Source: Clostridia bacterium | Lineage (GTDB): Bacteria > Bacillota > Clostridia > Christensenellales > Aristaeellaceae | Length of the DNA stretch: 64,000 nucleotides | Assembly: GCA_017469265.1 (NCBI GenBank) | Contig: JAFUGS010000048.1 | Coordinates: 30,511-94,510, forward strand | Direction: 5' to 3' | Part shown: piece by piece, positions 56,778 to 63,862 of the stretch | How the letters are laid out: the number at the start of each line of letters is the position of its first letter | How positions within the stretch are numbered: position 1 is the first letter of the stretch | Made by a program: the position numbers and the translations under genes | Notes under the pieces: generated by a model | Seen by the model: only the letters and a program-made list of their open reading frames with translations | Database searches by the model: none | What the model was told of the DNA's origin: nothing

Positions 56778-56817
56778 CGCGGCAAAACGCGGCAAAACGG
56801 GGCAAATCGCGGCAGCC
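56778..56817. repeat. Four tandem copies of a 10-bp repeat
   Basis: CGCGGCAAAA occurs twice exactly, then CGGGGCAAAT and CGCGGCAGCC, in perfect register. It lies between the phosphatase gene and the integrase-linked gene and may mark the island edge or a control site. Confidence 0.7.
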
Positions 56818-56828
56818 AAAAGTAGTAG

Positions 56829-56860
56829 AAAAGTAGTAAAATGCTGATTTTTTACTACTC
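56829..56860 (-). terminator. AT-rich hairpin at the end of the DUF6998-like gene
   Basis: AGTAGTAAAA pairs with TTTTACTACT around a TGCTGAT-type loop. The minus strand continues CTTTTC. It overlaps the stop codon at 56855. Confidence 0.45.
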
Positions 56861-57298
56861 TGGCTTCTTCTTTCTCTCAATCCTATCCGCAGATGGTACT
56901 GCTTCATTCAAGGCAGACAGTTTTCTTAAGCTGATAGATCTTTGCCCGTTCTTCTGAAGCTTCCCCGCATTATTCCACGGAGCTGCTCCCTTACCATTGT
57001 AGATTTCCTGAATGTTCCCGTCACAGTCCATCTTCATGACCAAGAGATAATCTGGTTCGCTGTAAATCGACACTCGGTCAGTCTGAGTAATCTTTATCTG
57101 AATCAATCGGCCATCTGCAGATTGTGCGTCATGCTTCTCACTGCTAGCTTCCAGCAATGAAAGGCCATACTTCTCTGCGGCATAAACTTCACCAATGCTT
57201 CCGACCAGATGACCATCAGGAGTAAATCGTCGTCCAGGATACTTTTCTTCGAGCTCAGCTGTAATCCTGTACAGCTCTCTGATCTTCTCCTCGAGCAT
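56855..57298 (-). CDS. DUF6998-like protein, possible PD-(D/E)XK nuclease fold
   Basis: A 147-residue protein. The stretch DGHLVGSIGEVYAAEKYGLS, then KHDAQSADGRLIQIKITQTD, has the E, D and Q-x-K spacing of small PD-(D/E)XK enzymes (restriction-like fold). The C-terminus is basic. Proteins of this kind occur in mobile islands and phages. It lies downstream of the Tn916-type integrase, with the integrase terminator between them. Function unknown. Confidence 0.6.
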   Translation of the reverse strand: MLEEKIRELYRITAELEEKYPGRRFTPDGHLVGSIGEVYAAEKYGLSLLEASSEKHDAQSADGRLIQIKITQTDRVSIYSEPDYLLVMKMDCDGNIQEIYNGKGAAPWNNAGKLQKNGQRSISLRKLSALNEAVPSADRIERKKKPE

Positions 57299-57365
57299 CT
57301 TCTAACAGCACCCTTTCTAAAAGATTGCCCCTGAAAATATACCATGGAACTGCCTCAACAGCAAA

Positions 57366-57398
57366 TAAAAAAACCGGCTGGAGTGCCCCCAACCGGTC
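57366..57398 (-). terminator. Terminator after the integrase
   Basis: ACCGG-TGG pairs with CCA-CCGGT (57373-57381 with 57388-57396, imperfect). On the minus strand TTTTTTT follows, 20 bp after the integrase stop. Confidence 0.75.
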
Positions 57399-57414
57399 AT
57401 TGTTCCCATTTGAA

Positions 57415-58698
57415 TTATCCAGCCCTGAACTGATTCTTCGAAATCTTCACCTCGTCCGTCTTTCCGTTCAGCTTCTCCTGCTCTTTCCGGGCATTTTCCA
57501 CATCCTGCATCCGGCTCATCTCCTCAACCGCATCCTCCAGCCCAAGGTGGGTGTAGGTGTTCATCGTCACGCTGATGTCACTGTGGCCCATCAGGTACTG
57601 CAGAGTCTTCGGGTACATACCAGCCTTCGCCTGCAAGCTGCAGTAGGTGTGGCGGCATACGTGCGGTGTGATGTTCGGCATCTGCTCCCGGAAAATGTCG
57701 TTGTACCGGTGCACCATGTGGTTGAACCGGTGTTCCCAGTGCATGGCCACCTCCGGCATCCCGTCATCATCCAGAAACAGGAATCCGCTATGACCATCAA
57801 TGATCTTCTCAACCTCCGGGGCTTCCCGGGCTTTCAGAATTCTCCTGAAGCATTCCGTTACATCATCGTTCATCGGCAGTTTCCGGGTGCCCGCGTTCGT
57901 CTTGGTTTTTTCGATCACGTACCTCATATCGCTGGTACGCTGAAGCTGGTGATCGATGTTGAGGATCTTGTTCTTCAGGTCAACATCCCGGATGGTCAGT
58001 CCGCAGAATTCGGAAATCCGGATTCCGGTGTGGAACAGGATGTAGACCACGTCGTAGTACTTGCAGTAACAGTTGTCGTCATGGATAAACTTCAGGAATT
58101 TGTTCATCTGCTTTTTCGTAATCGCTTCTCTGGTCACGGAATCATTCACCACCACTCCCGCTAATGCGAACCCGAAGGGGTTCTTGTTCAATGCGTCATC
58201 GTCCACCGCCATCTGGAAGGCAGGCCGGAGCACCCCGCGCACCGTCTTGATGGTGCTGTGCCCCTTTCCATCGTTCTGCAGCTTGATCAGAAACAGTTTC
58301 GCGTCGGAGGTCTTTACATCTCCGATCTTCCATCCGCTGAAATCTTCCTTTTCCAGCAGGTTCTTCACAAACCTGTAGTTGGTCATCGTGTTGGGGCGCA
58401 TGCCGGTCTTGGTGGAAAGGTACTTTTCCACCAGCTCCATCACGCTCATTCGCTTCTGCATCGGATCCATCCTGTGCTCCAGGTCGTATCCGATCTTCTT
58501 CTCCAGCTCCCGCAGGGAAAGGCAGGGCCGTTTCCCCGCAGGAAGCTTATCGGTCGGTTCCAGCTTCCAGCTGTACACGAACTTCGGTTTCCCGTTTACC
58601 AGGTATTTGAACTGGTATTTTCCGTCAGCACGGATACTTTCGCCACTTCGCAGAACTCTTCGCTTGGAATCGCGTCTTCTTTGTTGGTTCTCTGACAT
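57415..58698 (-). CDS. Tyrosine-type site-specific integrase, Tn916 Int family
   Basis: A 427-residue integrase for excision and integration of a conjugative-type element. The N-terminal arm-binding domain (RRVLRSGESIRADGKYQFKY, VYSWKLEPTDKLPAGKRPCL) is very close to the pattern of Tn916 Int. The core-binding domain is about 90-190. The catalytic domain has Arg in HTGIRISEFCGL, HVCRHTYCS (HxxR), LMGHSDIS and Tyr in MNTYTHLG. It is preceded by two excisionase-like genes. Its start lies inside the end of the upstream gene (103-bp overlap). Confidence 0.94.
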   Translation of the reverse strand: MSENQQRRRDSKRRVLRSGESIRADGKYQFKYLVNGKPKFVYSWKLEPTDKLPAGKRPCLSLRELEKKIGYDLEHRMDPMQKRMSVMELVEKYLSTKTGMRPNTMTNYRFVKNLLEKEDFSGWKIGDVKTSDAKLFLIKLQNDGKGHSTIKTVRGVLRPAFQMAVDDDALNKNPFGFALAGVVVNDSVTREAITKKQMNKFLKFIHDDNCYCKYYDVVYILFHTGIRISEFCGLTIRDVDLKNKILNIDHQLQRTSDMRYVIEKTKTNAGTRKLPMNDDVTECFRRILKAREAPEVEKIIDGHSGFLFLDDDGMPEVAMHWEHRFNHMVHRYNDIFREQMPNITPHVCRHTYCSLQAKAGMYPKTLQYLMGHSDISVTMNTYTHLGLEDAVEEMSRMQDVENARKEQEKLNGKTDEVKISKNQFRAG

Positions 58699-58907
58699 TT
58701 CTTCAGCTGCTCCTTTTCTTCCGGATGTTCTTCCAGATACTTTTCGAACTCTGCACGGATGATCAGTTTCCGCTTATTGTACAGCGCCAGAAATGGCAGC
58801 TTTCTTTTGCCCCGGATCAGCCGATAAAACCGACGGGCGCTCATCCCGTACAGTTCGATCGCTTCCCCTGGGTTGAGGATTGCCTTTGTTTCCAGTGGTG
58901 CCCGCAT
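58596..58907 (-). CDS. Excisionase-like helix-turn-helix protein
   Basis: A 103-residue protein. An N-terminal MerR/Xis-like winged-helix region (ILNPGEAIELYGMSARRFYR followed by LIRGKRKLPFLALYNKRKL) is followed by a charged tail (EEHPEEKEQLKKCQRTNKED). ATG 58907 follows AAAGGAGG; the frame remains open to a TTG at 58931. It overlaps integrase by 103 bp in another frame. It is probably a directionality or regulatory factor. Confidence 0.72.
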   Translation of the reverse strand: MRAPLETKAILNPGEAIELYGMSARRFYRLIRGKRKLPFLALYNKRKLIIRAEFEKYLEEHPEEKEQLKKCQRTNKEDAIPSEEFCEVAKVSVLTENTSSNTW

Positions 58908-58993
58908 GCCCCTGTCCTCCTTTCTCTTCAAGGTACGGTATTACTTGCTCTGAAGCCGAAGAAAGTCAACTACTTTCTGGCAGAGAAACGAAA

Positions 58994-59191
58994 TCAGATG
59001 GCAGAGGTCTTGGACAGGAATTCTTCGAACCGTTCCCGGATGATCAGATACTTATTCCCGTGGAAAATGGCGAAGTCTCCGAGGTGCTCCTCCGCCATCT
59101 GACGGAGCCGTTTGATCCCGATGCTGTAGTATTTTGCTGCCTCCATGATTGTCATCGAATACCGCTCGTTTACCGGAATATCATTTTTCAC
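58994..59191 (-). CDS. Excisionase, Tn916 Xis type
   Basis: A 65-residue protein with the Tn916 Xis pattern (DIPVNERYSMTIMEAAKYYS, then IGIKRLRQMAEEH and IFHGNKYLIIRERFEEFL). It starts at GTG 59191 with GGAAGGAG nine bases upstream. It steers the integrase towards excision. Confidence 0.88.
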   Translation of the reverse strand: MKNDIPVNERYSMTIMEAAKYYSIGIKRLRQMAEEHLGDFAIFHGNKYLIIRERFEEFLSKTSAI

Positions 59192-59278
59192 TGCTTTACG
59201 CTCCTTCCGAGGGCATCTCGTTCCCTCACTGAAGGCCTAAAAAGTAAAGCCCCCTCTCCGCAGATATTCCGCAGACAT

Positions 59279-59305
59279 GAAAAAAGCCGGGGTGACATGC
59301 CCCGG
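59279..59305 (-). terminator. Terminator upstream of xis
   Basis: CCGGGG (59287-59292) pairs with CCCCGG (59300-59305). The minus strand continues CTTTTTTC. It would end transcripts coming from the genes at higher coordinates before xis. Confidence 0.75.
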
Positions 59306-59409
59306 AAGTGAATCCTTGCTATATTTCCCTGTGCTGTCCTCTTGTTACAGATCCACAAGAAAAATTGAGATATTGATTCTGGTGTACCAATGGGCATGCC
59401 AAACATTCC

Positions 59410-59616
59410 ATGGAATCCTTTTCTGAGGAGGAAGTTACGGAAATCGTTCAGCATGAGCTGGATGCCTGTCCGGAATGCGACGGTACGCTTACGGATGTCA
59501 GGGAAATCCCAAAAGATGAGCTTGACTACGAAGTCAAAGTGGTCAAAAAACGCCATGTTTTCAGGGAATATGTCTGCAATAACTGCGGAAAGATCATTCG
59601 CACAAAGGATGCTTTT
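59410..59616 (+). pseudogene. IS66-type transposase remnant (zinc-finger part)
   Basis: The only recognisable part is the IS66 TnpC zinc-finger region: DACPECDGTLTDVREIPKDE followed by LDYEVKVVKKRHVFREYVCN and NCGKIIR, with CxxC pairs at residues 20-23 and 56-59. The N-terminal coiled coil and the catalytic domain are absent. The frame then runs into unrelated sequence antisense to the next gene. It is a fragment of an old insertion. Confidence 0.65.
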
Positions 59617-59617
59617 C

Positions 59618-59977
59618 TCACAAGAACCGCAGCGCCAGCAACGCCGCCACGGCCAGCAGGCACACAAACCAGATCAGCCCGGCGGGCACGCTGGATCCGG
59701 CTTCTTTTTTGTGGCTTTGCGTTTCTTCTTTGCGCCCCGTATCCGGGGTTTCGTCCAGGATTACAATTGTTTCCTGCCCGGGAGTGACGGCGCTGTCCGC
59801 CGTGTACCGGCCGTTCCTGTCCTTAAAGACGATTTCGCCCGCAGCCTGTGCATTTCTGTCCCGGAAAACTACCTCTCCGGGGAATTCCTTCTGCGCGCTG
59901 GGGATGACCTGGGCGTTCCTGTCCGCGTAATTGGCGTCCCTGAAAAAACCTTTCTCCTTACGCACCAACCCTGCCAC
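59618..59977 (-). CDS. Small C-terminally anchored membrane protein
   Basis: A 119-residue protein that I do not recognise. It starts at GTG 59977, seven bases after AAAGGAGG. The N-terminal two thirds are hydrophilic with a repeated R-D-x-N-A motif (FRDANYADRNAQVIPSAQ, VVFRDRNAQAAGEIVFKDRN). One membrane helix closes it (about 97-118, GLIWFVCLLAVAALLALRFL), with a Lys/Glu-rich stretch before it. It lies downstream of the interrupted HD gene on the same strand. Confidence 0.6.
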   Translation of the reverse strand: MAGLVRKEKGFFRDANYADRNAQVIPSAQKEFPGEVVFRDRNAQAAGEIVFKDRNGRYTADSAVTPGQETIVILDETPDTGRKEETQSHKKEAGSSVPAGLIWFVCLLAVAALLALRFL

Positions 59978-60154
59978 CGAAACCCCTCCTTTCGCCGGGA
60001 TCTTATCTCTCCCGTTATCCGGATCATACCCGGTTTCCCGGAAACAATACAGGACCGGAACCGAGAAATAACCGGGCTTATTGTTCTTCCCGTTCTTCCC
60101 CGCCGAACAAAACGCACCCGGCGCCTGTGCGCTAGGTGCAGGCAATATCAGGCC

Positions 60155-60206
60155 TTACCTTTCCAGCAGGAACGTGGCGGCCTCGTCCGCAACATGCACG
60201 ATCCAT
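60155..60206 (-). pseudogene. HD-domain hydrolase gene, 3' fragment (cut off by the RIT element)
   Basis: The minus strand reads W-I-V-H-V-A-D-E-A-A-T-F-L-L-E-R-stop, the typical end of small HD-domain proteins (H-x-A-D near the C-terminus). It begins in the GATCCAT core at 60200-60206. The matching upstream part lies at 63734 and beyond. Joining the two at the core gives an unbroken frame ending at 60155. Confidence 0.8.
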
Positions 60207-60258
60207 TATCCAAGGAAAACAATTATCCGAGAAGAATCCCGGAATGCAGCATAATCAA
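60201..60258. repeat. RIT terminal inverted repeat, left arm
   Basis: 58 bases, exact reverse complement of 63655-63712. Its first six bases are shared with the GATCCAT target core. Confidence 0.95.
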
Positions 60259-60282
60259 GGCATTCAACGATTCTTCTCGGAT
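60225..60282. repeat. Internal inverted repeat at the RIT left end
   Basis: ATCCGAGAAGAATC (60225-60238, inside the terminal repeat) is repeated inverted as GATTCTTCTCGGAT (60269-60282), just after the third recombinase gene. It may be a recombinase arm site, or a transcription stop, since TTGTTTT follows the outer edge on the minus strand. Confidence 0.75.
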
Positions 60283-60289
60283 TATTCTA

Positions 60290-61330
60290 TCATACTTTCA
60301 GAAAAGAAGGAATTGTATCTTTACCGTTATCGGCTTCGTTGTTTGTTTCTGTTTGCTTTGTCTGCCCGAACCATTTTTGGCTCCATTCACGTAAATGCCT
60401 GTCAGCCAAATTCTGTGAGACTTCAGCATAGATCTGTGTTGTGGAAATCGAGGAATGACCGAGAAAATTTTTAATCACAACCAATGGAACACCTGCCTCC
60501 AGCATATGTGTTGCAGTGGTGTGTCGCATGGCATGAGGAGGATAGCTTTTTTCAAGGAACAAATCCGGATGCCTTTGTTTGCAAATAGAAACATACTTCT
60601 TGAATATTTCCTCTACGCACGACACAGTCATAATCTCATGAGTTTGGCTGGAAAATACATGGGCATGGGCAATCTTTTCGATTTTTCTGTGCTGAATAAA
60701 CTGCTTCAGCAGAATCGCGCACGCTGACGGTATACCGATTCGTCTGGCTTTGTTCCCTTTTCCTACAAGGGTTAAGGATGCGGTTCCGTCCTCATTAAAA
60801 CGTATATCTTTTACCTTCAGATTGCATATTTCCTGTGCGCGCGCTCCGCTGGCATACATTACACTCATCAGGGTTTTGTCCCGCAGTCCGGTTCTGCTTC
60901 TTTCATCAGGCACCTGCAGTAATAATTTGACTTCATCAGCAGTAAAAGAAACACGGATTTTGTGACCGGTCTTTTTGACCGGGAGTTTTATCAAGCTGGC
61001 GCGGAATGTAGCAGCTGCCTCAAAATTCCTGTTCTGCGCGTATTTGGAAAAAGACAGCAATGCAGACAAACGCTGGTTTTTTGTTGAGGGACAGCAGTTT
61101 CTGCTGCATTCAAGCCAATCCAGAAAACCGCTCAGGCAGTCATAGTCAAGGCATTGAAAACTGATTCTGTCTGCTGCAATGCTTCTGCTTTCACTGAGAT
61201 ATGTCAGTAGCAGCCGGAACGCTTCCTTGTATGACTTTATTGTATTTGAGCTCAGTCCGACAGCGATTGGAAGATGATACGAGAAAAATGATTCCAGTAA
61301 TGGCAAGAAAGACTGTGATTTAGAATTCAT
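60290..61330 (-). CDS. Tyrosine recombinase, third gene of the RIT element (RitC position)
   Basis: A 346-residue XerC-like recombinase. The core-binding domain is about 10-110 (VGLSSNTIKSYKEAFRLLLT). Catalytic residues are Arg in MYASGARAQEICNL, Lys in LVGKGNKARRIG, HAMRHTTATHML (HxxR), FLGHSSIS and Tyr in TTQIYAEVS. The set is complete, so it is likely active. It overlaps the middle gene by 11 bp. Confidence 0.92.
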   Translation of the reverse strand: MNSKSQSFLPLLESFFSYHLPIAVGLSSNTIKSYKEAFRLLLTYLSESRSIAADRISFQCLDYDCLSGFLDWLECSRNCCPSTKNQRLSALLSFSKYAQNRNFEAAATFRASLIKLPVKKTGHKIRVSFTADEVKLLLQVPDERSRTGLRDKTLMSVMYASGARAQEICNLKVKDIRFNEDGTASLTLVGKGNKARRIGIPSACAILLKQFIQHRKIEKIAHAHVFSSQTHEIMTVSCVEEIFKKYVSICKQRHPDLFLEKSYPPHAMRHTTATHMLEAGVPLVVIKNFLGHSSISTTQIYAEVSQNLADRHLREWSQKWFGQTKQTETNNEADNGKDTIPSFLKV

Positions 61331-62318
61331 AACTGACCTCCGGGAAAATATTATTTGTGTATTCAGAAAACTGTTGAAGCGCTTCGGGATACATTTCCGA
61401 ACTGAATTTCAAATATTTTTGAGTTTCATTCAGGTTTTCGTGACCCAAGTAGATGGATAGATATGGGACTGTATCATCCAACTTTCGACCTTTTTTCTCG
61501 GCAAGGGAAAATGACTTAATCGCAAAACTGTGTCTGCAGCAATGGAGACAAGGGCCACGTTCATGCCATTGCCTTTCTTCAGGGCTAATTCCCAAAGTAG
61601 ATAGGATCCTTGAAAAACGAAGTTGTATGCGCCTTTCGGGAATAGACTTTTCAGTACCATCTGTGTTCTGAATTCCAAACAAATATCTTTCCGGACTTCC
61701 GACTATACCCCTGGCATAGCAATACTGCGATACAATCGCTGTAAGCGATACATGCATTGGAACGATACGCTGCTTGTTTCTTTTTGTTTCTGTAAGGATC
61801 AACGTACCGCTGTCAAGATCAATGTTCTTCATTTTCAAGGTAATCGTTTCGCCAAGACGGGTGCCGCAGCCGAACAGAATACGAAGAATCATCGGCATAT
61901 AGAGCAGAGCATCTCTGTAATCAGGTTTTTCATGAGGCATGGGCTTCATGCGATCCGCAAGAGCAATGATTGATTTCACTTCCTCATCAGAAAAAATATA
62001 AGCAACATAATCACTTCGAACCAGTGGTATAGTAGGAATATATGCAGAGATACCAACTGTATTGAGATACTCTGTAAACTTCTGGATCGTTGTGACTTTG
62101 TGCGAAATCGTAATGGATTTTCCGGTGATTGTTTTTTGCCATCCTGTCATGATCTGTTCAGATACTGCTTTGTCTTCACATTGAATATCGCAAAGGTACT
62201 GATCAAAATGACGTAAATGTCCTTTCTCATGAGCAATTGTACTTGGCCGGTATATTACTTTTTTCAAGTCCAGATATGATACGATTTCATCGGCGAGAAC
62301 ACTGTTATACTCTGTCAT
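61320..62318 (-). CDS. Tyrosine recombinase, second gene of the RIT element (RitB position)
   Basis: A 332-residue recombinase. Catalytic residues are Arg in LFGCGTRLGETITL, Lys in ETKRNKQRIVPM, HCCRHSFAIKSF (HxxR), YLGHENLNE and Tyr in TQKYLKFS. It overlaps the first gene by one base (TAATG) and the third by 11 bp, so the trio is translationally coupled. Confidence 0.92.
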   Translation of the reverse strand: MTEYNSVLADEIVSYLDLKKVIYRPSTIAHEKGHLRHFDQYLCDIQCEDKAVSEQIMTGWQKTITGKSITISHKVTTIQKFTEYLNTVGISAYIPTIPLVRSDYVAYIFSDEEVKSIIALADRMKPMPHEKPDYRDALLYMPMILRILFGCGTRLGETITLKMKNIDLDSGTLILTETKRNKQRIVPMHVSLTAIVSQYCYARGIVGSPERYLFGIQNTDGTEKSIPERRIQLRFSRILSTLGISPEERQWHERGPCLHCCRHSFAIKSFSLAEKKGRKLDDTVPYLSIYLGHENLNETQKYLKFSSEMYPEALQQFSEYTNNIFPEVSYEF

Positions 62319-63562
62319 TACAATACGCCCCCTTGCAGATACAATTGAAACTGACCATTGGGCGCTGGTACCTCTAACGCAAATTCCCGCAGTTTTTCAG
62401 TATCCAAGCGAGCATAATGTTTAATGGCTTTCGGATCAGTATGTCCCAGGATTTTTCGAACCTGTTCATATGGCACATTGTCATTCACCATTAGTGTTGC
62501 GAGGGAAGACCGCAGTGCATGTGGTCCGTGTTTCTTTCCCTCAGTTTTTATTCCGGCAGATTGAAAATACTTGGACACAGCAGAAATAACCGCACCTGTG
62601 CCAATTGGCCGGAAGGGTATTCTTGTACTCATAAACAGCTTGTTTTCATCGGTATCAGGACGGGCGTTTTCAATGTAGTCGAGGAGTGCTGCTCGTACAT
62701 CGGGCAATAGCTCATATGTCTGAAAAGTGTTCGTTTTCAACTGAATATAGCTTATTCTTCCGACATGGAAATCTATATTGTCAATGGATAGGAGAACAAC
62801 ATCCCCGACTCGCATTCCATATCGTACAATCAAGAGGATCATAGCATAGTCACGTTTCCCAACAGCTGTTTTTCTATCGATAATGTTCAAAAGTGCGGAA
62901 ATCTCTTCCACCGTGTATACTGTCGGCAACACAAACTCTCTGTTGTATTTGGGAACCAGAACAGAATAATCCCTTTGAATTCGATTGGTTTGGCATGCAA
63001 AACGCAAGAATTCCCGGATAACATGCCATTCATCCTTATTCTCCACAGCGATACACGCACTTTCCACCTGCTTTGCATCAAGATGTTCAAGGCAATCACC
63101 ACCGTGTTCAAAACAGTGTTTCAAGAATTTACGTATTCTCTTCTCTTTTGCCGATGTTGTGATCCCTTTGTTCCCGCAGCTATGACAGTAGGCAATATAA
63201 TCTGTAAGAGCAGCTTCCAGCTCTTGAGGTAATAGTATTGGGCGGTAGTTGCTGTGAAGAGGAACATAATCTCTTCCTGCAACAAAATCATTCAGTTGTA
63301 AAACCTTCGTGAGACAGGCCGTACTCCACTTTTTACATATCGAATGTTTGCAGGTATAGTATTCCCAGTATTTTAGCCCAACGCTTGGAGAATACAGATC
63401 AATTCCTTTTTCCAGCATAAAGCCATCGATTCCATATAGAAAGTTCCTGTAACCTCGGCATGACGATTCTGCATATTTCTCTTGTGCCATCCATTCGAGA
63501 AATGTTGACAGTGTTTCCCTGAACTCTTTGTTTTTGAGTTCATCAATCACTTTGGGTTTCAT
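62318..63562 (-). CDS. Tyrosine recombinase, first gene of the RIT element (RitA position)
   Basis: A recombinase of about 414 residues, the largest of the trio. Catalytic residues are Arg in RYGMRVGDVVLLS, Lys in YIQLKTNTFQTYE, HGPHALRSSLATLM (HxxR), ILGHTDPKA and Tyr in IKHYARLD. I start at ATG 63562, ten bases after AGGAGG. The ATG at 63583 lies before that site and would encode it as protein. The ribosome site is inside a hairpin (63572-63601). Confidence 0.9.
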   Translation of the reverse strand: MKPKVIDELKNKEFRETLSTFLEWMAQEKYAESSCRGYRNFLYGIDGFMLEKGIDLYSPSVGLKYWEYYTCKHSICKKWSTACLTKVLQLNDFVAGRDYVPLHSNYRPILLPQELEAALTDYIAYCHSCGNKGITTSAKEKRIRKFLKHCFEHGGDCLEHLDAKQVESACIAVENKDEWHVIREFLRFACQTNRIQRDYSVLVPKYNREFVLPTVYTVEEISALLNIIDRKTAVGKRDYAMILLIVRYGMRVGDVVLLSIDNIDFHVGRISYIQLKTNTFQTYELLPDVRAALLDYIENARPDTDENKLFMSTRIPFRPIGTGAVISAVSKYFQSAGIKTEGKKHGPHALRSSLATLMVNDNVPYEQVRKILGHTDPKAIKHYARLDTEKLREFALEVPAPNGQFQLYLQGGVL

Positions 63563-63571
63563 AAAAAAACC

Positions 63572-63601
63572 ACCTCCTGCCATTCTTATATTTCAGGAGG
63601 T
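63572..63601 (-). promoter_or_regulatory. Hairpin covering the first RIT gene's ribosome binding site
   Basis: ACCTCCTG (63572-63579) and CAGGAGGT (63594-63601) form a perfect 8-bp stem with a 14-base loop. On the minus strand the 3' arm is the AGGAGG of the recombinase gene. On the plus strand the stem is followed by TCTTTTT, so it can also act as a terminator for transcripts entering from that side. Confidence 0.65.
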
Positions 63602-63654
63602 TCTTTTTCACAATAAACTGTGGTATGATTATTCAAGAATGTATTGTTGATTTA

Positions 63655-63712
63655 TTGATTATGCTGCATTCCGGGATTCTTCTCGGATAATTGTTTTCCT
63701 TGGATAATGGAT
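63655..63712. repeat. RIT terminal inverted repeat, right arm
   Basis: 58 bases, exact reverse complement of 60201-60258. A further 21 bases containing a perfect palindrome separate it from the GATCCAT core. Confidence 0.95.
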
Positions 63713-63713
63713 A

Positions 63714-63733
63714 TTATTCCAGATCTGGAATAA
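63714..63733. repeat. Perfect 20-bp palindrome at the RIT right junction
   Basis: TTATTCCAGATCTGGAATAA reads the same on both strands. It abuts the GATCCAT core and is absent from the left junction. It is probably a recombinase-binding part of the element end. Confidence 0.8.
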
Positions 63734-63862
63734 GATCCATGCCAGCGGGAACTGCTGGTAAGCATTGCTTACATCTCGGACTGTTGTCGCGCTGCCATCA
63801 GAGAATCCCATGTGGCAGTTTATGGCTGCCGCTTCCTCGGTGGTCAGCTTTATAAACTGCTG
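63734..63862 (-). pseudogene. HD-domain hydrolase gene, internal fragment
   Basis: The minus strand encodes QQFIKLTTEEAAAINCHMGF followed by SDGSATTVRDVSNAYQQFPL and AWI, the region of small HD-domain proteins before the final H-x-A-D. The frame continues into 60206-60155 when the RIT element is removed. Upstream of about 63862 the frame stays open, but the sequence stops looking like this family. Another insertion appears to have removed the N-terminal half with the HD metal site. Confidence 0.75.

Larger units (their letters stand above)
60200..63733 (-). mobile_element. Recombinase-in-trio (RIT) element inserted in an HD-domain gene
   Basis: About 3.53 kb with three overlapping tyrosine recombinase genes, all on the minus strand, and a perfect 58-bp inverted repeat (60201-60258 with 63655-63712). 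GATCCAT occurs at both junctions (60200-60206 and 63734-63740). Removing one copy and the element restores the host HD gene exactly. RIT elements are a known family defined by such a trio. The element is visibly more AT-rich than its surroundings. Confidence 0.9.

Noticed and set aside
56778-56817. CRISPR-like repeats
   Set aside because: The units are contiguous 10-mers without spacers and no cas gene is near.
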